Positions 53,291 to 62,334 are shown, counted from the stretch's first letter. The stretch is DNA of 64,000 nucleotides from an uncultured Dehalococcoidia bacterium (GCA_958296245.1 OY282458.1:1510777-1574776), one strand, 5' to 3'. Program-made: numbers and translations. Notes: generated by a model not told the origin, from the letters alone.

Positions 53291-53884
53291 ATGCGCTCTT
53301 TCCTGAGAGAACTATTCGAGACTATCATACTCGCGCTCGCCCTGTTCCTGGCGCTCCACTCGAGCGTGCAGCCGTTCCAGGTTGAAGGCGCGAGTATGCA
53401 TCCAACCCTCGAAGAGGGTCAGTACATACTCGTCAACAAGCTGTACTACCTGGGGCTGGAGCCTCAAAAGGTTGTCAACCTCATCCCGTTCGTCAACATC
53501 GAATCGGACGGTCCCTCGTACCCCTTCAACGTCCCCAAGTCCGGCGACGTTATCATATTCAGGTTTCCTAAGGACGAATCGCGGGAGTTCGTGAAGCGCG
53601 TCGTAGGGGAGCCTGGCGACGTGGTGGAGATAAGACGTGGTGAGGTGTACGTCAACGACCTTCTCATGGAAGGCGAGCGCCAATTCGCCCAACTGGACCG
53701 CAGCAACATGGCGCCCTTGACGGTGCCCCAGGGCGCATATTTCGTGCTGGGCGACAACAGGGACAACAGCAACGACTCCCGGGATTGGGGCCCGGTGCCC
53801 CTGGAGAATGTCATAGGCAAGGCGTGGATTAGCTTCTGGCCCATCAACCGGCTGCACTCCCTCCAAGTGTTGCCGTGGAGGTGA
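53291..53884 (+). CDS. lepB: Signal peptidase I
   Basis: 197 residues. One N-terminal membrane helix (ETIILALALFLALHSSV) precedes the catalytic Ser in EGASMHPTL and the catalytic Lys in EFVKRVVGEPGD. The S26 signature VLGDNRDNSNDSRDWGPV is also present. It removes signal peptides of exported proteins. Divergent from the SIMPL lipoprotein gene, which lies 59 bases away. Confidence 0.95.
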   Translation: MRSFLRELFETIILALALFLALHSSVQPFQVEGASMHPTLEEGQYILVNKLYYLGLEPQKVVNLIPFVNIESDGPSYPFNVPKSGDVIIFRFPKDESREFVKRVVGEPGDVVEIRRGEVYVNDLLMEGERQFAQLDRSNMAPLTVPQGAYFVLGDNRDNSNDSRDWGPVPLENVIGKAWISFWPINRLHSLQVLPWR

Positions 53885-53986
53885 CGCCGCGAGGAAGCAG
53901 CGGTCCCGCCCATGCTCCCACAGACATAATCTATCCCCTGTCCTGTTGGGACGCCGCCCGACCGGTTTAGTCAAGCTGCACACAGT

Positions 53987-54060
53987 GGGCCGGTAGCTCA
54001 GTCTGGCAGAGCATCGGACTTTTAATCCGAGTGTCCTGGGTTCGAATCCCAGCCGGCTCA
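53987..54060 (+). tRNA. tRNA-Lys (anticodon TTT)
   Basis: Cloverleaf with acceptor GGGCCGG/CCGGCTC, D arm GCTC...GAGC, anticodon arm CGGA-CTTTTAA-TCCG (TTT) and T arm CTGGG-TTCGAAT-CCCAG. The discriminator is A and there is no encoded CCA, in contrast to the other tRNAs here. Confidence 0.95.
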
Positions 54061-54103
54061 CTCCCCCCACCCCTTGCGGGGTATGCGGCTCTCTCCGTTG
54101 CAC

Positions 54104-54350
54104 CTGTTCAGACTTCTTGAGGACCTTTCCGACTGGCGTAGCCCCGATAAAGCAGACGTCTTTGATCCCCACCCGCCCGCCCATTGGTAACCTGGGGGCA
54201 CAGCCCCCAGACCCCTGCCAGAGCGGAGAACCCTCCCTGAACTTTCCCCTTCGGGTCTTTCGGCGCAGGCCGGAATCTTAGGGTGGAGCGGGCGAGACGC
54301 CCGCGCTCCCAAGAGGCGCCACTAATCTGGGACAGACTCGAACAGTTACA
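54104..54350 (+). mobile_element. MITE-like element, copy D (with target duplication)
   Basis: Left end CTGTTCAGACTT and right end AGACTCGAACAG are inverted. The 11-base CTCCGTTGCAC flanks both sides (54093-54103 and 54351-54361), a target-site duplication. Inside are the GATAAAGCAGACGTC, CCCACCCGCCCGCCC and GGGGGCACAGCC blocks and the GGGCGAGACGCCCGCGCTCC block. No open frame, so non-autonomous. It sits between tRNA-Lys and dcd. Confidence 0.8.
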
Positions 54351-54430
54351 CTCCGTTGCACTGTGGGCGAAACGGCTGCTACAATCTCCGCCGTCGGGCC
54401 TCCGGCTACGGGGTCTTGCCAATCCACGAT

Positions 54431-55270
54431 ATGGTCCTCAGCGACCGCACCATCAGGGAAGAACTTGCCAGCGGGCGGATCGTCATCGATCCGCTGGGCG
54501 ACGGGTGCATACAGCCGGCCAGCGTCGACCTGAGACTCGACGCGGAGATGCTGGAATTGGCGCCGCCCGAAGACTACTCCTTCATAGACGTCAGGGAAGA
54601 CGCCGCTGGGCTTACCCGAAGGTCCCGCATCCCCGACCCCGCACCGTACATACTCAAGCCCGGCCAGTTCGTCCTAGCCAGCACCATAGAATTGGTGAAA
54701 CTGCCGGACGACGTAGTCGCGCGGCTGGAGGGTAAGAGCTCGCTGGGCAGGCTCGGTCTCTTGATCCATTCGACCGCGGGTTACGTGGACCCCGGCTGGC
54801 AGGGGCAACTCACCCTAGAGATCAGCAACGTCGCCGACGTGAGCATCACCCTGTACTACGGGATGAGGATTAGCCAGATATCCTTTCTCCGCTTGACCAC
54901 CCCCGCGGAGCGGCCATACGGCAGCCGCCAGCTTGGCAGCAAGTACCAGGGGCAGGCCGGGCCGACGGCCACCCGGTCGCACATGGACTTCCACGACGGG
55001 CGGCGGCCTGCCAGAACCTACGCGGAGCAGCCCACCAAGCTCCGCAGATGGTTGGAGGAAAGCGAGTACGAAGGGAGCGTCGCCAGATTCTCCGCCGTAA
55101 TCGGGGTGCCGTTGAAGACCGTGGAGGACTGGGTATACGGCCGGAGCAGTCCGCGCGCCGATAACAGGGCGAAGCTGTTCGAAGCCACTCGGATCGCGGA
55201 CTACGCCACCGCCGATTCCGGGTCCCAAGCGAGCTTTCTGACTCCTGCCGAAACCGACAAGCTGATATGA
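54431..55270 (+). CDS. dcd: dCTP deaminase with C-terminal HTH-like extension
   Basis: 279 residues. Residues 1-190 are dCTP deaminase: SDRTIREEL, IQPASVDLRLD, and GKSSLGRLGLLIHSTAGYVD with the catalytic Glu/Arg region, then WQGQLTLEISN. It makes dUTP for thymidylate synthesis. Residues 195-279 are extra: LRRWLEESEY and SVARFSAVIGVPLKTVEDWVYG read as a helix-turn-helix. The usual length is 175-195. The ATG at 54431 starts at the conserved N-terminus. ATGA overlap with ribD. Confidence 0.9.
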   Translation: MVLSDRTIREELASGRIVIDPLGDGCIQPASVDLRLDAEMLELAPPEDYSFIDVREDAAGLTRRSRIPDPAPYILKPGQFVLASTIELVKLPDDVVARLEGKSSLGRLGLLIHSTAGYVDPGWQGQLTLEISNVADVSITLYYGMRISQISFLRLTTPAERPYGSRQLGSKYQGQAGPTATRSHMDFHDGRRPARTYAEQPTKLRRWLEESEYEGSVARFSAVIGVPLKTVEDWVYGRSSPRADNRAKLFEATRIADYATADSGSQASFLTPAETDKLI

Positions 55271-56346
55271 GCCATATGCGCCTTGCTCTGTCGCTGGCTG
55301 GGCGTGCGCTTGGCTCCGTCAGCCCGAATCCGGCAGTGGGCGCCGTCGTCGTCAAGGACGGCGAGGTGATCGGCAGAGGATGGACCCGCCCCCCGGGGCG
55401 CGAACATGCGGAAGTCGTCGCGCTGCGCCAGGTTGGCAGAAGGGCAGCCGGAGCCAGCCTCTACACTACCCTTGAACCCTGCAACCACTTCGGCCGCACC
55501 AAGCCATGCACCGAAGCGGTCATCGCCGCGGGTATCGAGGAGGTGTACGCAGCGATCCGGGACCCAAACCCCAACGTGACCGGCGGGGGTCTGGAGCGTC
55601 TTGCGGAAGCCGGAGTCCACGTCCGGGTTGGAGACCAAGCCGAGGCCGCCGGGAGGATGATCGAAGCATACCTGAAACACTCTACGACCGGCATGCCGTT
55701 CGTGACCGCGAAGTTCGCGGCCAGCCTGGACGGCAAGATCGCCACTCGGGCCGGCGACTCGAAATGGATAACCGCCGATCGCGCGCGGCGGGAGACCCAC
55801 CGGCTCAGAGCAACGTCGGACGCCATCATGGCCGGGGTCAACACCGTGCTGGTGGACGACCCTCTCCTGACGGCGAGGGACCGGAAGGGGAACGCCAACG
55901 AGCGCCAGCCCCTCCGCGTCATCGTGGACAGCCGGGGCCGGACGCCTCCGAAGGCCAGACTCCTCAGCGAGCCCGGACATACGCTGATAGCAGTCGCACA
56001 GGCCGATTCCGCAGCCGCCGACAAGCTGACCGACGTCGGCGCGGAGGTCGTCGAGGTCCCGGGAGACGACGGCAGCGTGGACCTTGAAGGGATGCTGCGC
56101 CGTCTCGGCGCCAAGGGCATATGCGGAGTGATGGTCGAGGGAGGCGGCGCGCTGCTGGGCTCGTTGTTCGACCTCGGCCTCGTCGACAAGGTGGTGGCCT
56201 TCGTCGCGCCTACCATAATAGGAGGACAGGGCGCCCCCTCCCCTGTCGGCGGCCTCGGAGTGGAGCGCCTGTCCGACGCCGTCCGGCTGGATAGGCTGCG
56301 CGTCGCGCGGTTTGGGCCCGACGTGTGCATCATCGGCTACTGCTGA
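55267..56346 (+). CDS. ribD: Bifunctional riboflavin deaminase-reductase
   Basis: 359 residues. The N-terminal deaminase (1-145) has the zinc ligands in REHAEV and EPCNHFGRTKPC. The C-terminal reductase (146-359) has FAASLDGKIATRAGDSKWIT and VMVEGGGALLGSLF. It performs the second and third steps of riboflavin synthesis. No FMN riboswitch is seen before dcd-ribD; the start is translationally coupled to dcd. Confidence 0.95.
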   Translation: MSHMRLALSLAGRALGSVSPNPAVGAVVVKDGEVIGRGWTRPPGREHAEVVALRQVGRRAAGASLYTTLEPCNHFGRTKPCTEAVIAAGIEEVYAAIRDPNPNVTGGGLERLAEAGVHVRVGDQAEAAGRMIEAYLKHSTTGMPFVTAKFAASLDGKIATRAGDSKWITADRARRETHRLRATSDAIMAGVNTVLVDDPLLTARDRKGNANERQPLRVIVDSRGRTPPKARLLSEPGHTLIAVAQADSAAADKLTDVGAEVVEVPGDDGSVDLEGMLRRLGAKGICGVMVEGGGALLGSLFDLGLVDKVVAFVAPTIIGGQGAPSPVGGLGVERLSDAVRLDRLRVARFGPDVCIIGYC

Positions 56347-56361
56347 CGTGAGGGGCTGGGG

Positions 56362-56973
56362 ATGTTCACCGGGATAGTAGAAGAGATGGGCCGCGTTTCC
56401 GGCGCCGGGCCTCGGGGCCTAGCGATTTCCGCTTCCCGGATCATGGAAGGCCTCAGCCTGGGAGCAAGCATCAACGTCAACGGGGCGTGCCTGACCGTGA
56501 CCGGCCTAGAACGGCGCGGCTTCGAAGTGGACGTTGTGCCCGAGACGCTGCGCCGCACGAACTTGGGGTCCCTATCGGTCGGCTCTCCGGTAAACTTGGA
56601 ACGCCCCGTCCCGGCGGCGGGCCGCCTCGACGGCCACGTCGTGCAGGGCCACGTGGACGGCACGGGGAAGATCGAATCGGTACACGAGGACGGCGCGGCG
56701 CTCTCGATCAGAGTGGCGGCGCGCCCGGAGATGCTCCGCTACGTAGTGGAGAAGGGATTCGTGGCGGTGGACGGTATCAGCCTCACGGTTGTAGACTGTT
56801 ACTGCAATGGATTCAGTTTCACCGTCATACCGTTCACCAGAAGCGCAACCACACTGGGCCTGCGCAGAGCCGGCGACCTCGTGAACATAGAGGTAGACAT
56901 CCTGGCTAAGTACGTGGGAAAGCTGGTTGAATCCAACCTAAACCTAACGACAAAACCCGCGTCCCACCATTAG
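56362..56973 (+). CDS. ribE: Riboflavin synthase, alpha subunit
   Basis: 203 residues with two repeated lumazine-binding domains. MFTGIVEEMG is the family start, with NGACLTV in the first half and DGISLTVVD in the second. It dismutates lumazine to riboflavin. GAGGGG precedes the ATG, 15 bases after ribD. The 123-base gap to ribBA holds no recognised element. Confidence 0.95.
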   Translation: MFTGIVEEMGRVSGAGPRGLAISASRIMEGLSLGASINVNGACLTVTGLERRGFEVDVVPETLRRTNLGSLSVGSPVNLERPVPAAGRLDGHVVQGHVDGTGKIESVHEDGAALSIRVAARPEMLRYVVEKGFVAVDGISLTVVDCYCNGFSFTVIPFTRSATTLGLRRAGDLVNIEVDILAKYVGKLVESNLNLTTKPASHH

Positions 56974-57096
56974 CAGGCTTGGGGAATGGGTGCGCAGAGG
57001 GGCACAGCCTCTGCTAGAAAGTCTGAGGGCGCCCCGCAGATATAAGGCCCTTCCCCTCATGGCAGGCTAATAGCAGATTCGCGTCAGGAGACGATA

Positions 57097-58320
57097 ATGC
57101 CGCAGATATCGGTCGAAGCCGCAGTCGAGCGGATAAGGTCCGGCGGTATCGTCATCATCGTGGACGATGAGGACCGCGAGAACGAAGGCGACATGGCCAT
57201 GTCCGCGGAGACGGCCACGCCGGACGCCATCAACTTCATGGTGACGCACGCCCGCGGGCTCGTGGTCGTCCCAATGCTGCACGAACGGTTGGAACAACTC
57301 ATGCTGCCCTTGATGGTCCAGCAAAACACCGACCGCATGAGCACAGCGTTCACCGTATCCGTCGACGCGGTCAATGGCACCACCACGGGAATCTCGGCTC
57401 AGGACCGCGCGGCGACCATCAAGGCCCTGGTGGACCCCAACACCGGGCCCGGAGACCTATCCCGCCCGGGCCACGTCTTCCCCCTGAAGTACACCGAGGG
57501 CGGGGTGCTGGTCAGAGCCGGCCATACCGAGGCGATCATCGACTTGGCCAAGCTGGGAGGTCTGTACCCGGCAGGGGTCCTATGCGAGGTCCTAGCCGAC
57601 GACGGCAGCTCGGCCAGACTTCCCCATCTGGAGAAGGTGTCTGCGGAGCACAACCTCGGCATCGTGTCCTTGGCTGACATCATCGCCTATCGCAACCAGC
57701 ATGAGAACATGGTGGAGCGGGTGGCGGAGGCCCGGCTACCGACTAAGTTCGGGGTGTTCAAGGCAATCTCCTTCCGAAGCCTCGTGGACAAGGACGACCA
57801 CATCGCCTTGGTAATGGGTGACGTCAACCCTGACGAACCCACCCTAGTCAGGGTACATAGCGCATGTCTTACGGGGGACGTATTCAGAAGCCTACGGTGC
57901 GATTGCGATGAGCAAAAGGACCTCGCTATGGAGGCTATCGCGCACGAGGGCAAGGGAATCCTCCTCTACCTCAGGCAGGAAGGAAGAGGCATCGGCATCC
58001 ACAACAAACTCAAGGCGTACAACCTTCAGGACCGGGGCCTCGACACCGTCGAGGCCAATATGCACCTTGGGTTCGCCCCGGACCTCAGGCACTACGGCGT
58101 CGGGGCGCAGATGCTGGTGGACCTCGGCGTCCGGGAGATGAGGGTGTTGACAAACAACCCCAAGAAGGTCGTGGGACTGAGCAGCTACGGACTGAACATG
58201 GTGGAACAGGTGCCTATCATCGCCCCCCCCAACAAGGAAAATGTCCGGTACCTGGAGACGAAGCGCGCCAAGATGGGCCACACGTTCGAGGTGACAAACG
58301 CCGGAAAGGCCCCGGAATGA
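57097..58320 (+). CDS. ribBA: Fused 3,4-dihydroxybutanone-4-phosphate synthase / GTP cyclohydrolase II
   Basis: 407 residues. RibB (1-200): DDEDRENEGD, the catalytic acidic loop, and RPGHVFPLKYTEGGVLVR. RibA (205-400): the HSACLTGDVFRSLRCDCDEQ zinc site and the GRGIGIHNKLKAYNLQDRGLDTVEAN segment. It makes both precursors of lumazine. AGGAG lies before the ATG. The stop overlaps ribH (ATGA). Confidence 0.96.
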   Translation: MPQISVEAAVERIRSGGIVIIVDDEDRENEGDMAMSAETATPDAINFMVTHARGLVVVPMLHERLEQLMLPLMVQQNTDRMSTAFTVSVDAVNGTTTGISAQDRAATIKALVDPNTGPGDLSRPGHVFPLKYTEGGVLVRAGHTEAIIDLAKLGGLYPAGVLCEVLADDGSSARLPHLEKVSAEHNLGIVSLADIIAYRNQHENMVERVAEARLPTKFGVFKAISFRSLVDKDDHIALVMGDVNPDEPTLVRVHSACLTGDVFRSLRCDCDEQKDLAMEAIAHEGKGILLYLRQEGRGIGIHNKLKAYNLQDRGLDTVEANMHLGFAPDLRHYGVGAQMLVDLGVREMRVLTNNPKKVVGLSSYGLNMVEQVPIIAPPNKENVRYLETKRAKMGHTFEVTNAGKAPE

Positions 58321-58859
58321 CAAGGGAGATCCGGGGAACCCTACGTGGGGCGGACCTCCGGATAGGCATAGTGGCCGCCCGGTTCAACCGTGAGATAACT
58401 ACCAGGCTCCTGATGGGGGCGAGGGCGGCGTTGATACAACACGGCGTGCCGGAAGACCAAGTAACCGTGGCGTCGGTACCCGGCTCATTCGAGATACCCC
58501 TGGCTGCTCGTAAGATGGCCGGATCGGGCTGCTATAACGCCGTCGTGTGCCTGGGAGCGGTCATAAGAGGCGATACAGACCATTACCATCACGTCGCCGA
58601 CGCAGCGTCACGGGGTATCGCCAGAGTCGGACTCGATACGGGTGTCCCCGTGATCTTCGGCGTATTGACTACGGACACCCTCCAGCAAGCCCTTGACCGC
58701 TCCGGAGGGGACGGCAGGTACCTCGAGTCCCCAAGGCCGCAGAACAAACCGGGGCGCGGCACGGAGGACGCCGGCAGTCAGCACGGCAACGTCGGCTTCG
58801 ATGCCGCTCTAGCCGCCATTGAGATGGCGAACCTGATGAGCGCCCTGAGCGCGGAATAG
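58317..58859 (+). CDS. ribH: 6,7-Dimethyl-8-ribityllumazine synthase with an insertion
   Basis: 180 residues. ARFNREITTRLL, VPGSFEIPLAARKM, GAVIRGDTDHYHHV (catalytic His) and GVLTTDTLQQALDRSG are normal. Then about 24 extra residues (130-153, rich in Gly, Pro and charged residues) come before the usual end GNVGFDAALAAIEMANL. The standard length is 150-157. The insertion site is near the C-terminal helix at the subunit surface. ATGA overlap with ribBA. Confidence 0.94.
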   Translation: MTREIRGTLRGADLRIGIVAARFNREITTRLLMGARAALIQHGVPEDQVTVASVPGSFEIPLAARKMAGSGCYNAVVCLGAVIRGDTDHYHHVADAASRGIARVGLDTGVPVIFGVLTTDTLQQALDRSGGDGRYLESPRPQNKPGRGTEDAGSQHGNVGFDAALAAIEMANLMSALSAE

Positions 58860-58998
58860 CAGGCGGCGCCCTTGTAAACCCTTTCCGACTATCCCCTCTG
58901 AGCACCCTCCCCTAGCTGTGGAGGGAGGGATTCCCTTGGACATAACCCCCTCCCAATCCTGAACAGGAAGGGCCAAAAGCAGCCTGCCAGCGTACCCT

Positions 58999-59973
58999 AT
59001 GACTGAAGATCTGGTCCAAAGAGCACTGAATGGCGACCGCCGGGCCCTGCCCAAGCTGTTCACGCTGCTGGAGAGCGGCCCCGGTTCCTGCAGCGAGGTC
59101 ATGAGGGCCATATACCCGTTGACCGGAAAGGCCCACTGCATCGGGGTTACGGGCCCTCCGGGGGCTGGCAAGAGCACGTTGGTAGATGGGCTGGTGCGTC
59201 AGTTCCGGGGCGCGGGCGCGTCCGTGGGCGTACTGGCGGTCGACCCCACAAGCCCTTTCACCGGCGGCGCCGTGCTGGGTGATCGCGTTAGGATGATGCA
59301 ACACTATCTCGACGAGAACGTGTTCATACGGAGCATCGCCACCCGGGGGTGGAACGGCGGCCTCTCGCTGGGGGCCGCAGCCGCGGTGCGGCTCCTCGAC
59401 GCCTTCGGCATGGACGTCGTGATCATCGAGTCCGTAGGCGTTGGTCAGACGGAGCTCGACGTCATGAACACAGCCGATACCGTGGTGGTCGTGCTGGTCC
59501 CGGAAGCCGGGGACGCGGTGCAGATGCTGAAGGCCGGCCTCATGGAGGCCGGGGACATATTCGTGGTCAACAAGGCGGACCGGCCGGGGGCCGATCGCAT
59601 GGCTGCTCTCATCGGAGCGGAGGTGGCGCACGGCAGCGCCGATGCCTGGTGGATGCCCCCCGTGGTGATGACGAGGGCGCACCAAGCGGAGGGGATCGAG
59701 GAGCTGTTCGAGGCCATAGACAGCCACCGCAACCGGTCCCGGAGCGCCCCCAACCCGCAGCAGCGCCGCGCGGCGCGCCGTCGCGCCGAGTTCGTACGGG
59801 TGCTGCTGGGGGAGTTGGAATTCAGGCTATCCGGCACGGGCTCCGGTGACGGCGAGATTGGGAGTCTTCTGAAGGACGTCGAGAGCGGACGGATAGACCC
59901 CTACTCAGCAGCCTACGCCGCTTCAAAGGATTACGACGCGCTCGCGGCCTTGATACGAGACGCCAAGCCTTGA
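58999..59973 (+). CDS. meaB: Methylmalonyl-CoA mutase-associated GTPase MeaB
   Basis: 324 residues of the G3E-type chaperone family (ArgK/MeaB). GVTGPPGAGKST is Walker A. LAVDPTSPFTGGAVLGDRVRM and IIESVGVGQTELDV are the switch regions, and VVNKADRPGA the guanine motif. It protects and reloads B12-dependent mutases. The mutase is not in the window. No clear Shine-Dalgarno box lies before the ATG. Confidence 0.93.
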   Translation: MTEDLVQRALNGDRRALPKLFTLLESGPGSCSEVMRAIYPLTGKAHCIGVTGPPGAGKSTLVDGLVRQFRGAGASVGVLAVDPTSPFTGGAVLGDRVRMMQHYLDENVFIRSIATRGWNGGLSLGAAAAVRLLDAFGMDVVIIESVGVGQTELDVMNTADTVVVVLVPEAGDAVQMLKAGLMEAGDIFVVNKADRPGADRMAALIGAEVAHGSADAWWMPPVVMTRAHQAEGIEELFEAIDSHRNRSRSAPNPQQRRAARRRAEFVRVLLGELEFRLSGTGSGDGEIGSLLKDVESGRIDPYSAAYAASKDYDALAALIRDAKP

Positions 59974-59989
59974 TAAACTGCTGTTGCGG

Positions 59990-60063
59990 TGGGGATTCGT
60001 CTAGTGGTAGGACGACAGACTCTGGATCTGTAAGCCGAGGTTCGAATCCTCGATCCCCAGCCA
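59990..60063 (+). tRNA. tRNA-Gln (anticodon CTG)
   Basis: Acceptor TGGGGAT/ATCCCCA, anticodon arm CAGA-CTCTGGA-TCTG (CTG), T arm CGAGG-TTCGAAT-CCTCG, discriminator G and encoded CCA. Together with gatB this fits the indirect Gln-tRNA route. Confidence 0.95.
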
Positions 60064-60083
60064 CCGGCCCCGTAGTGATGCGT

Positions 60084-60160
60084 GGCGCGTTCGTCTAGCG
60101 GCCAAGGACACCGCCCTCTCAAGGCGGAGATCACGGGTTCGAATCCCGTACGCGCTACCA
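60084..60160 (+). tRNA. tRNA-Glu (anticodon CTC)
   Basis: Acceptor GGCGCGT/ACGCGCT (first pair G-U), anticodon arm CCGCC-CTCTCAA-GGCGG (CTC), T arm CACGGG-TTCGAAT-CCCGT, discriminator A and encoded CCA. It lies 20 bases after tRNA-Gln, probably in one transcript. Confidence 0.94.
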
Positions 60161-60375
60161 AAGAACCCCAGTGCGGGCCGCTCGCGCATGAAAGCCGCAG
60201 GCAACCGAGAATCGCTTACCGCTCGCCCCGCAAGAGGTCCGCTCCCGTCAGCAGCGGGTACGTTCACATCTGCGAGATGACGGGCTTGCCCGTCTGGGGA
60301 GGACCGCTACGGAGAAGCGCCGCCGCCGGCGGCCATATCCGAACCACCGTGGCTCTGCCCGCCTGCGGGGATGCG

Positions 60376-62016
60376 TCATCCCCGCCTGACCGCCGGCGCC
60401 GGCTGCCGGGAGATCGACACGTTCACGCAGGCCGGGAGTCCGGCGTCTAGGGCTGCCTGAAGGGCCGGGGCAAGCTCTGCCGCTGACGTAACGTGAGACC
60501 CATGGCCGCCGAGTGCGGCGGCCACCCGGTCGTAACGCGACGGCAGCAGCTCGCACCCAAACAGTCGGTCGGGTCCGTAATCGCGCAACTGGATCTGGTA
60601 CTCAGCGTTCCAGGCAGCGTCGTTGCCGACCACCGCAACGAAAGGGAGGCCGTACCGCACGGCGGTATCGAACTCCGTAGCGTGGAACCCGAAGGTGCCA
60701 TCGCCAAGCGCGGCCACGATCCGCGCCTGCGGACGGGCCAGTCTGGCTGCCAGTGCGAACGGGATCGCGCTGCCGATGGCGCCGGACGGGCCGTTGATAA
60801 GCCGCTCCGGGGCATCGACGCACGCCTGAGCCCACTGGCCGAACTCCCCCCCGTCGGAGATGAAGACACTGCCGCCGCCGAGCAGCCCCTGGATCTCGCG
60901 GCAAACCTGGACAGGGTGCAGCGCGTCCGTCTCATTCGATATGGTCTCAGGCCGCGACGTGATGGCGCTGTGTACCTCAGCGGCCCAGCCGTGCCGCCGG
61001 GGCCGCGAGCCGCCGACCCGGGCCAGCAACTCCCGCACGGCCGCCGCCGGCTCCGCCACGACCTTCAGGGCCATCCGGCCGGGGTCTCCAAGGAGGGCCT
61101 CCGTCTGGGCCACTGCGGACTCCTCCGCGTCAATCTGAACGAACGGGCACTCGCGGCTGAATGCAGGCTCACGACCAAACTTCAGCATGAAGTCCAACCT
61201 CTTTCCGGCTAGGATGATGAGGTCGGCCTCCGGAAGCACCTCCGCGAAGGCGCCTAGGCTTGGGTCGGCCACCCCGCGGGGGCTCTCCATGTAGACCACC
61301 GGGACGCCGACCGCGTCTGCGAACTCGTCAATGGCCTGACGCGAATCCCCTCTACCCGCTGCCGGACCGGCGATCATCAGGGGGCGGGCGGCGCCGCGCG
61401 TCAGGTCGAGGAACCTGGACGCGGCGGCGTCCTGAACAACCTGCGGTTCGGGGCCGGCCTTCGCCGGCTCGTGCGCCGAGTCGGCAGGCGTCTTAGCTTC
61501 CAGAACGTCCACGGCAACGGCGACGTGTACGGGTCCGGGGCGGCCTGAGGCCGCGATGCCGTACGCCCGCTCCACGGCGCCGTCCAGTTCAGAGAGGGCC
61601 GAGACCGTCCATGACGCCTTGGTGACGGGTTCTGCCATCTTGGACTGCGGCATCTCCTGAAAGGCGCCCTGCCCCGCCGCCGCTGCGGGCGAACTGCCCG
61701 AAATGAGCACCAAGGGGGATTCGGCCATCCTCGCCACGTAGAGGGCGGATAGCGTGTTGGCGAAGCCCGGCCCGGCAGTCACCAAGGCAACGGCCGGCTG
61801 GCCGGTCAGCCTTCCCCAGGCGTCCGCCATGTGTACGGCGGCGGCCTCGTGCCGCACGTGATAGAGGCTGATGTCCTCGTCCACTAGGGCGTCGTATATG
61901 GGCATGATCTGATTGCCGGAAAGCGAGAAGACGTGCCTCGTTCCGGCCCGCGACAGCGACCGCGCAACGAGATCAGCCCCCCTCAGCCTCGAATCCAGTC
62001 TATCCAACCTTCCCAC
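60376..62016 (-). CDS. Thiamine-diphosphate enzyme, acetolactate-synthase-like
   Basis: About 546 residues with the three-domain layout of the ThDP decarboxylase/ligase family. The N-terminal domain holds the ThDP-activating Glu in RHEAAAVHMADAW, and VTAGPGFANTLSALY is the family signature. The C-terminal domain holds the ThDP/Mg motif GDGTFGFHATEFD ... GNDAAWN. It could be an acetolactate synthase-like, oxalyl-CoA-like or sulfopyruvate-type enzyme; no small subunit or ilv gene is adjacent, so valine synthesis is not implied. The frame is open to 62112; start uncertain (GTG 62016 or TTG 62004 near GGAGGAG). Confidence 0.85.
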   Translation of the reverse strand: MGRLDRLDSRLRGADLVARSLSRAGTRHVFSLSGNQIMPIYDALVDEDISLYHVRHEAAAVHMADAWGRLTGQPAVALVTAGPGFANTLSALYVARMAESPLVLISGSSPAAAAGQGAFQEMPQSKMAEPVTKASWTVSALSELDGAVERAYGIAASGRPGPVHVAVAVDVLEAKTPADSAHEPAKAGPEPQVVQDAAASRFLDLTRGAARPLMIAGPAAGRGDSRQAIDEFADAVGVPVVYMESPRGVADPSLGAFAEVLPEADLIILAGKRLDFMLKFGREPAFSRECPFVQIDAEESAVAQTEALLGDPGRMALKVVAEPAAAVRELLARVGGSRPRRHGWAAEVHSAITSRPETISNETDALHPVQVCREIQGLLGGGSVFISDGGEFGQWAQACVDAPERLINGPSGAIGSAIPFALAARLARPQARIVAALGDGTFGFHATEFDTAVRYGLPFVAVVGNDAAWNAEYQIQLRDYGPDRLFGCELLPSRYDRVAAALGGHGSHVTSAAELAPALQAALDAGLPACVNVSISRQPAPAVRRG

Positions 62017-62157
62017 GAGCTCCTCCCTACTCGACCCGATCACGGCCTCGCGCCGTATGGATTCCGCAGCACCGGCCCGTGCCCGTGCGGGCCCAGGCGA
62101 GGCGGCGCCCAAAGTGTAGTTGGGACGAAGCAGAGCGTCAACGAATTCAGGAGCGGG

Positions 62158-62322
62158 TAACTGTTCAGACTTCGTAATGTCCTTTTCGACTGGCGCAGCC
62201 CGATAAAGCAGACGTCTTTGATCTCACCGCCCGCACCTTGGTAACTGGGGGCATCGCCCAGTCCCCCTGCCAGAAGGGATAACCTCCCCTTAGGGTCTCA
62301 CACAGAGTCTTGAACAGTTTCG
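62158..62322 (+). mobile_element. MITE-like element, copy E (shortest complete copy)
   Basis: Ends AACTGTTCAGACTT and AGTCTTGAACAGTT are inverted and nearly perfect. GGAGCGGG flanks both sides (62150-62157 and 62323-62330), an 8-base direct repeat. It contains the GATAAAGCAGACGTC and GGTAACTGGGGGCA blocks and no open frame. It lies between two minus-strand genes. Confidence 0.8.
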
Positions 62323-62334
62323 GGAGCGGGGTCG

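Noticed and set aside
56974-57096. FMN riboswitch before ribBA, or elsewhere in the riboflavin operon
   Set aside because: The conserved FMN-aptamer boxes are not visible here or before dcd-ribD.
58907-58929. CCCTCC/GGAGGG hairpin after ribH as terminator
   Set aside because: Short stem and no U-run; too weak to call.
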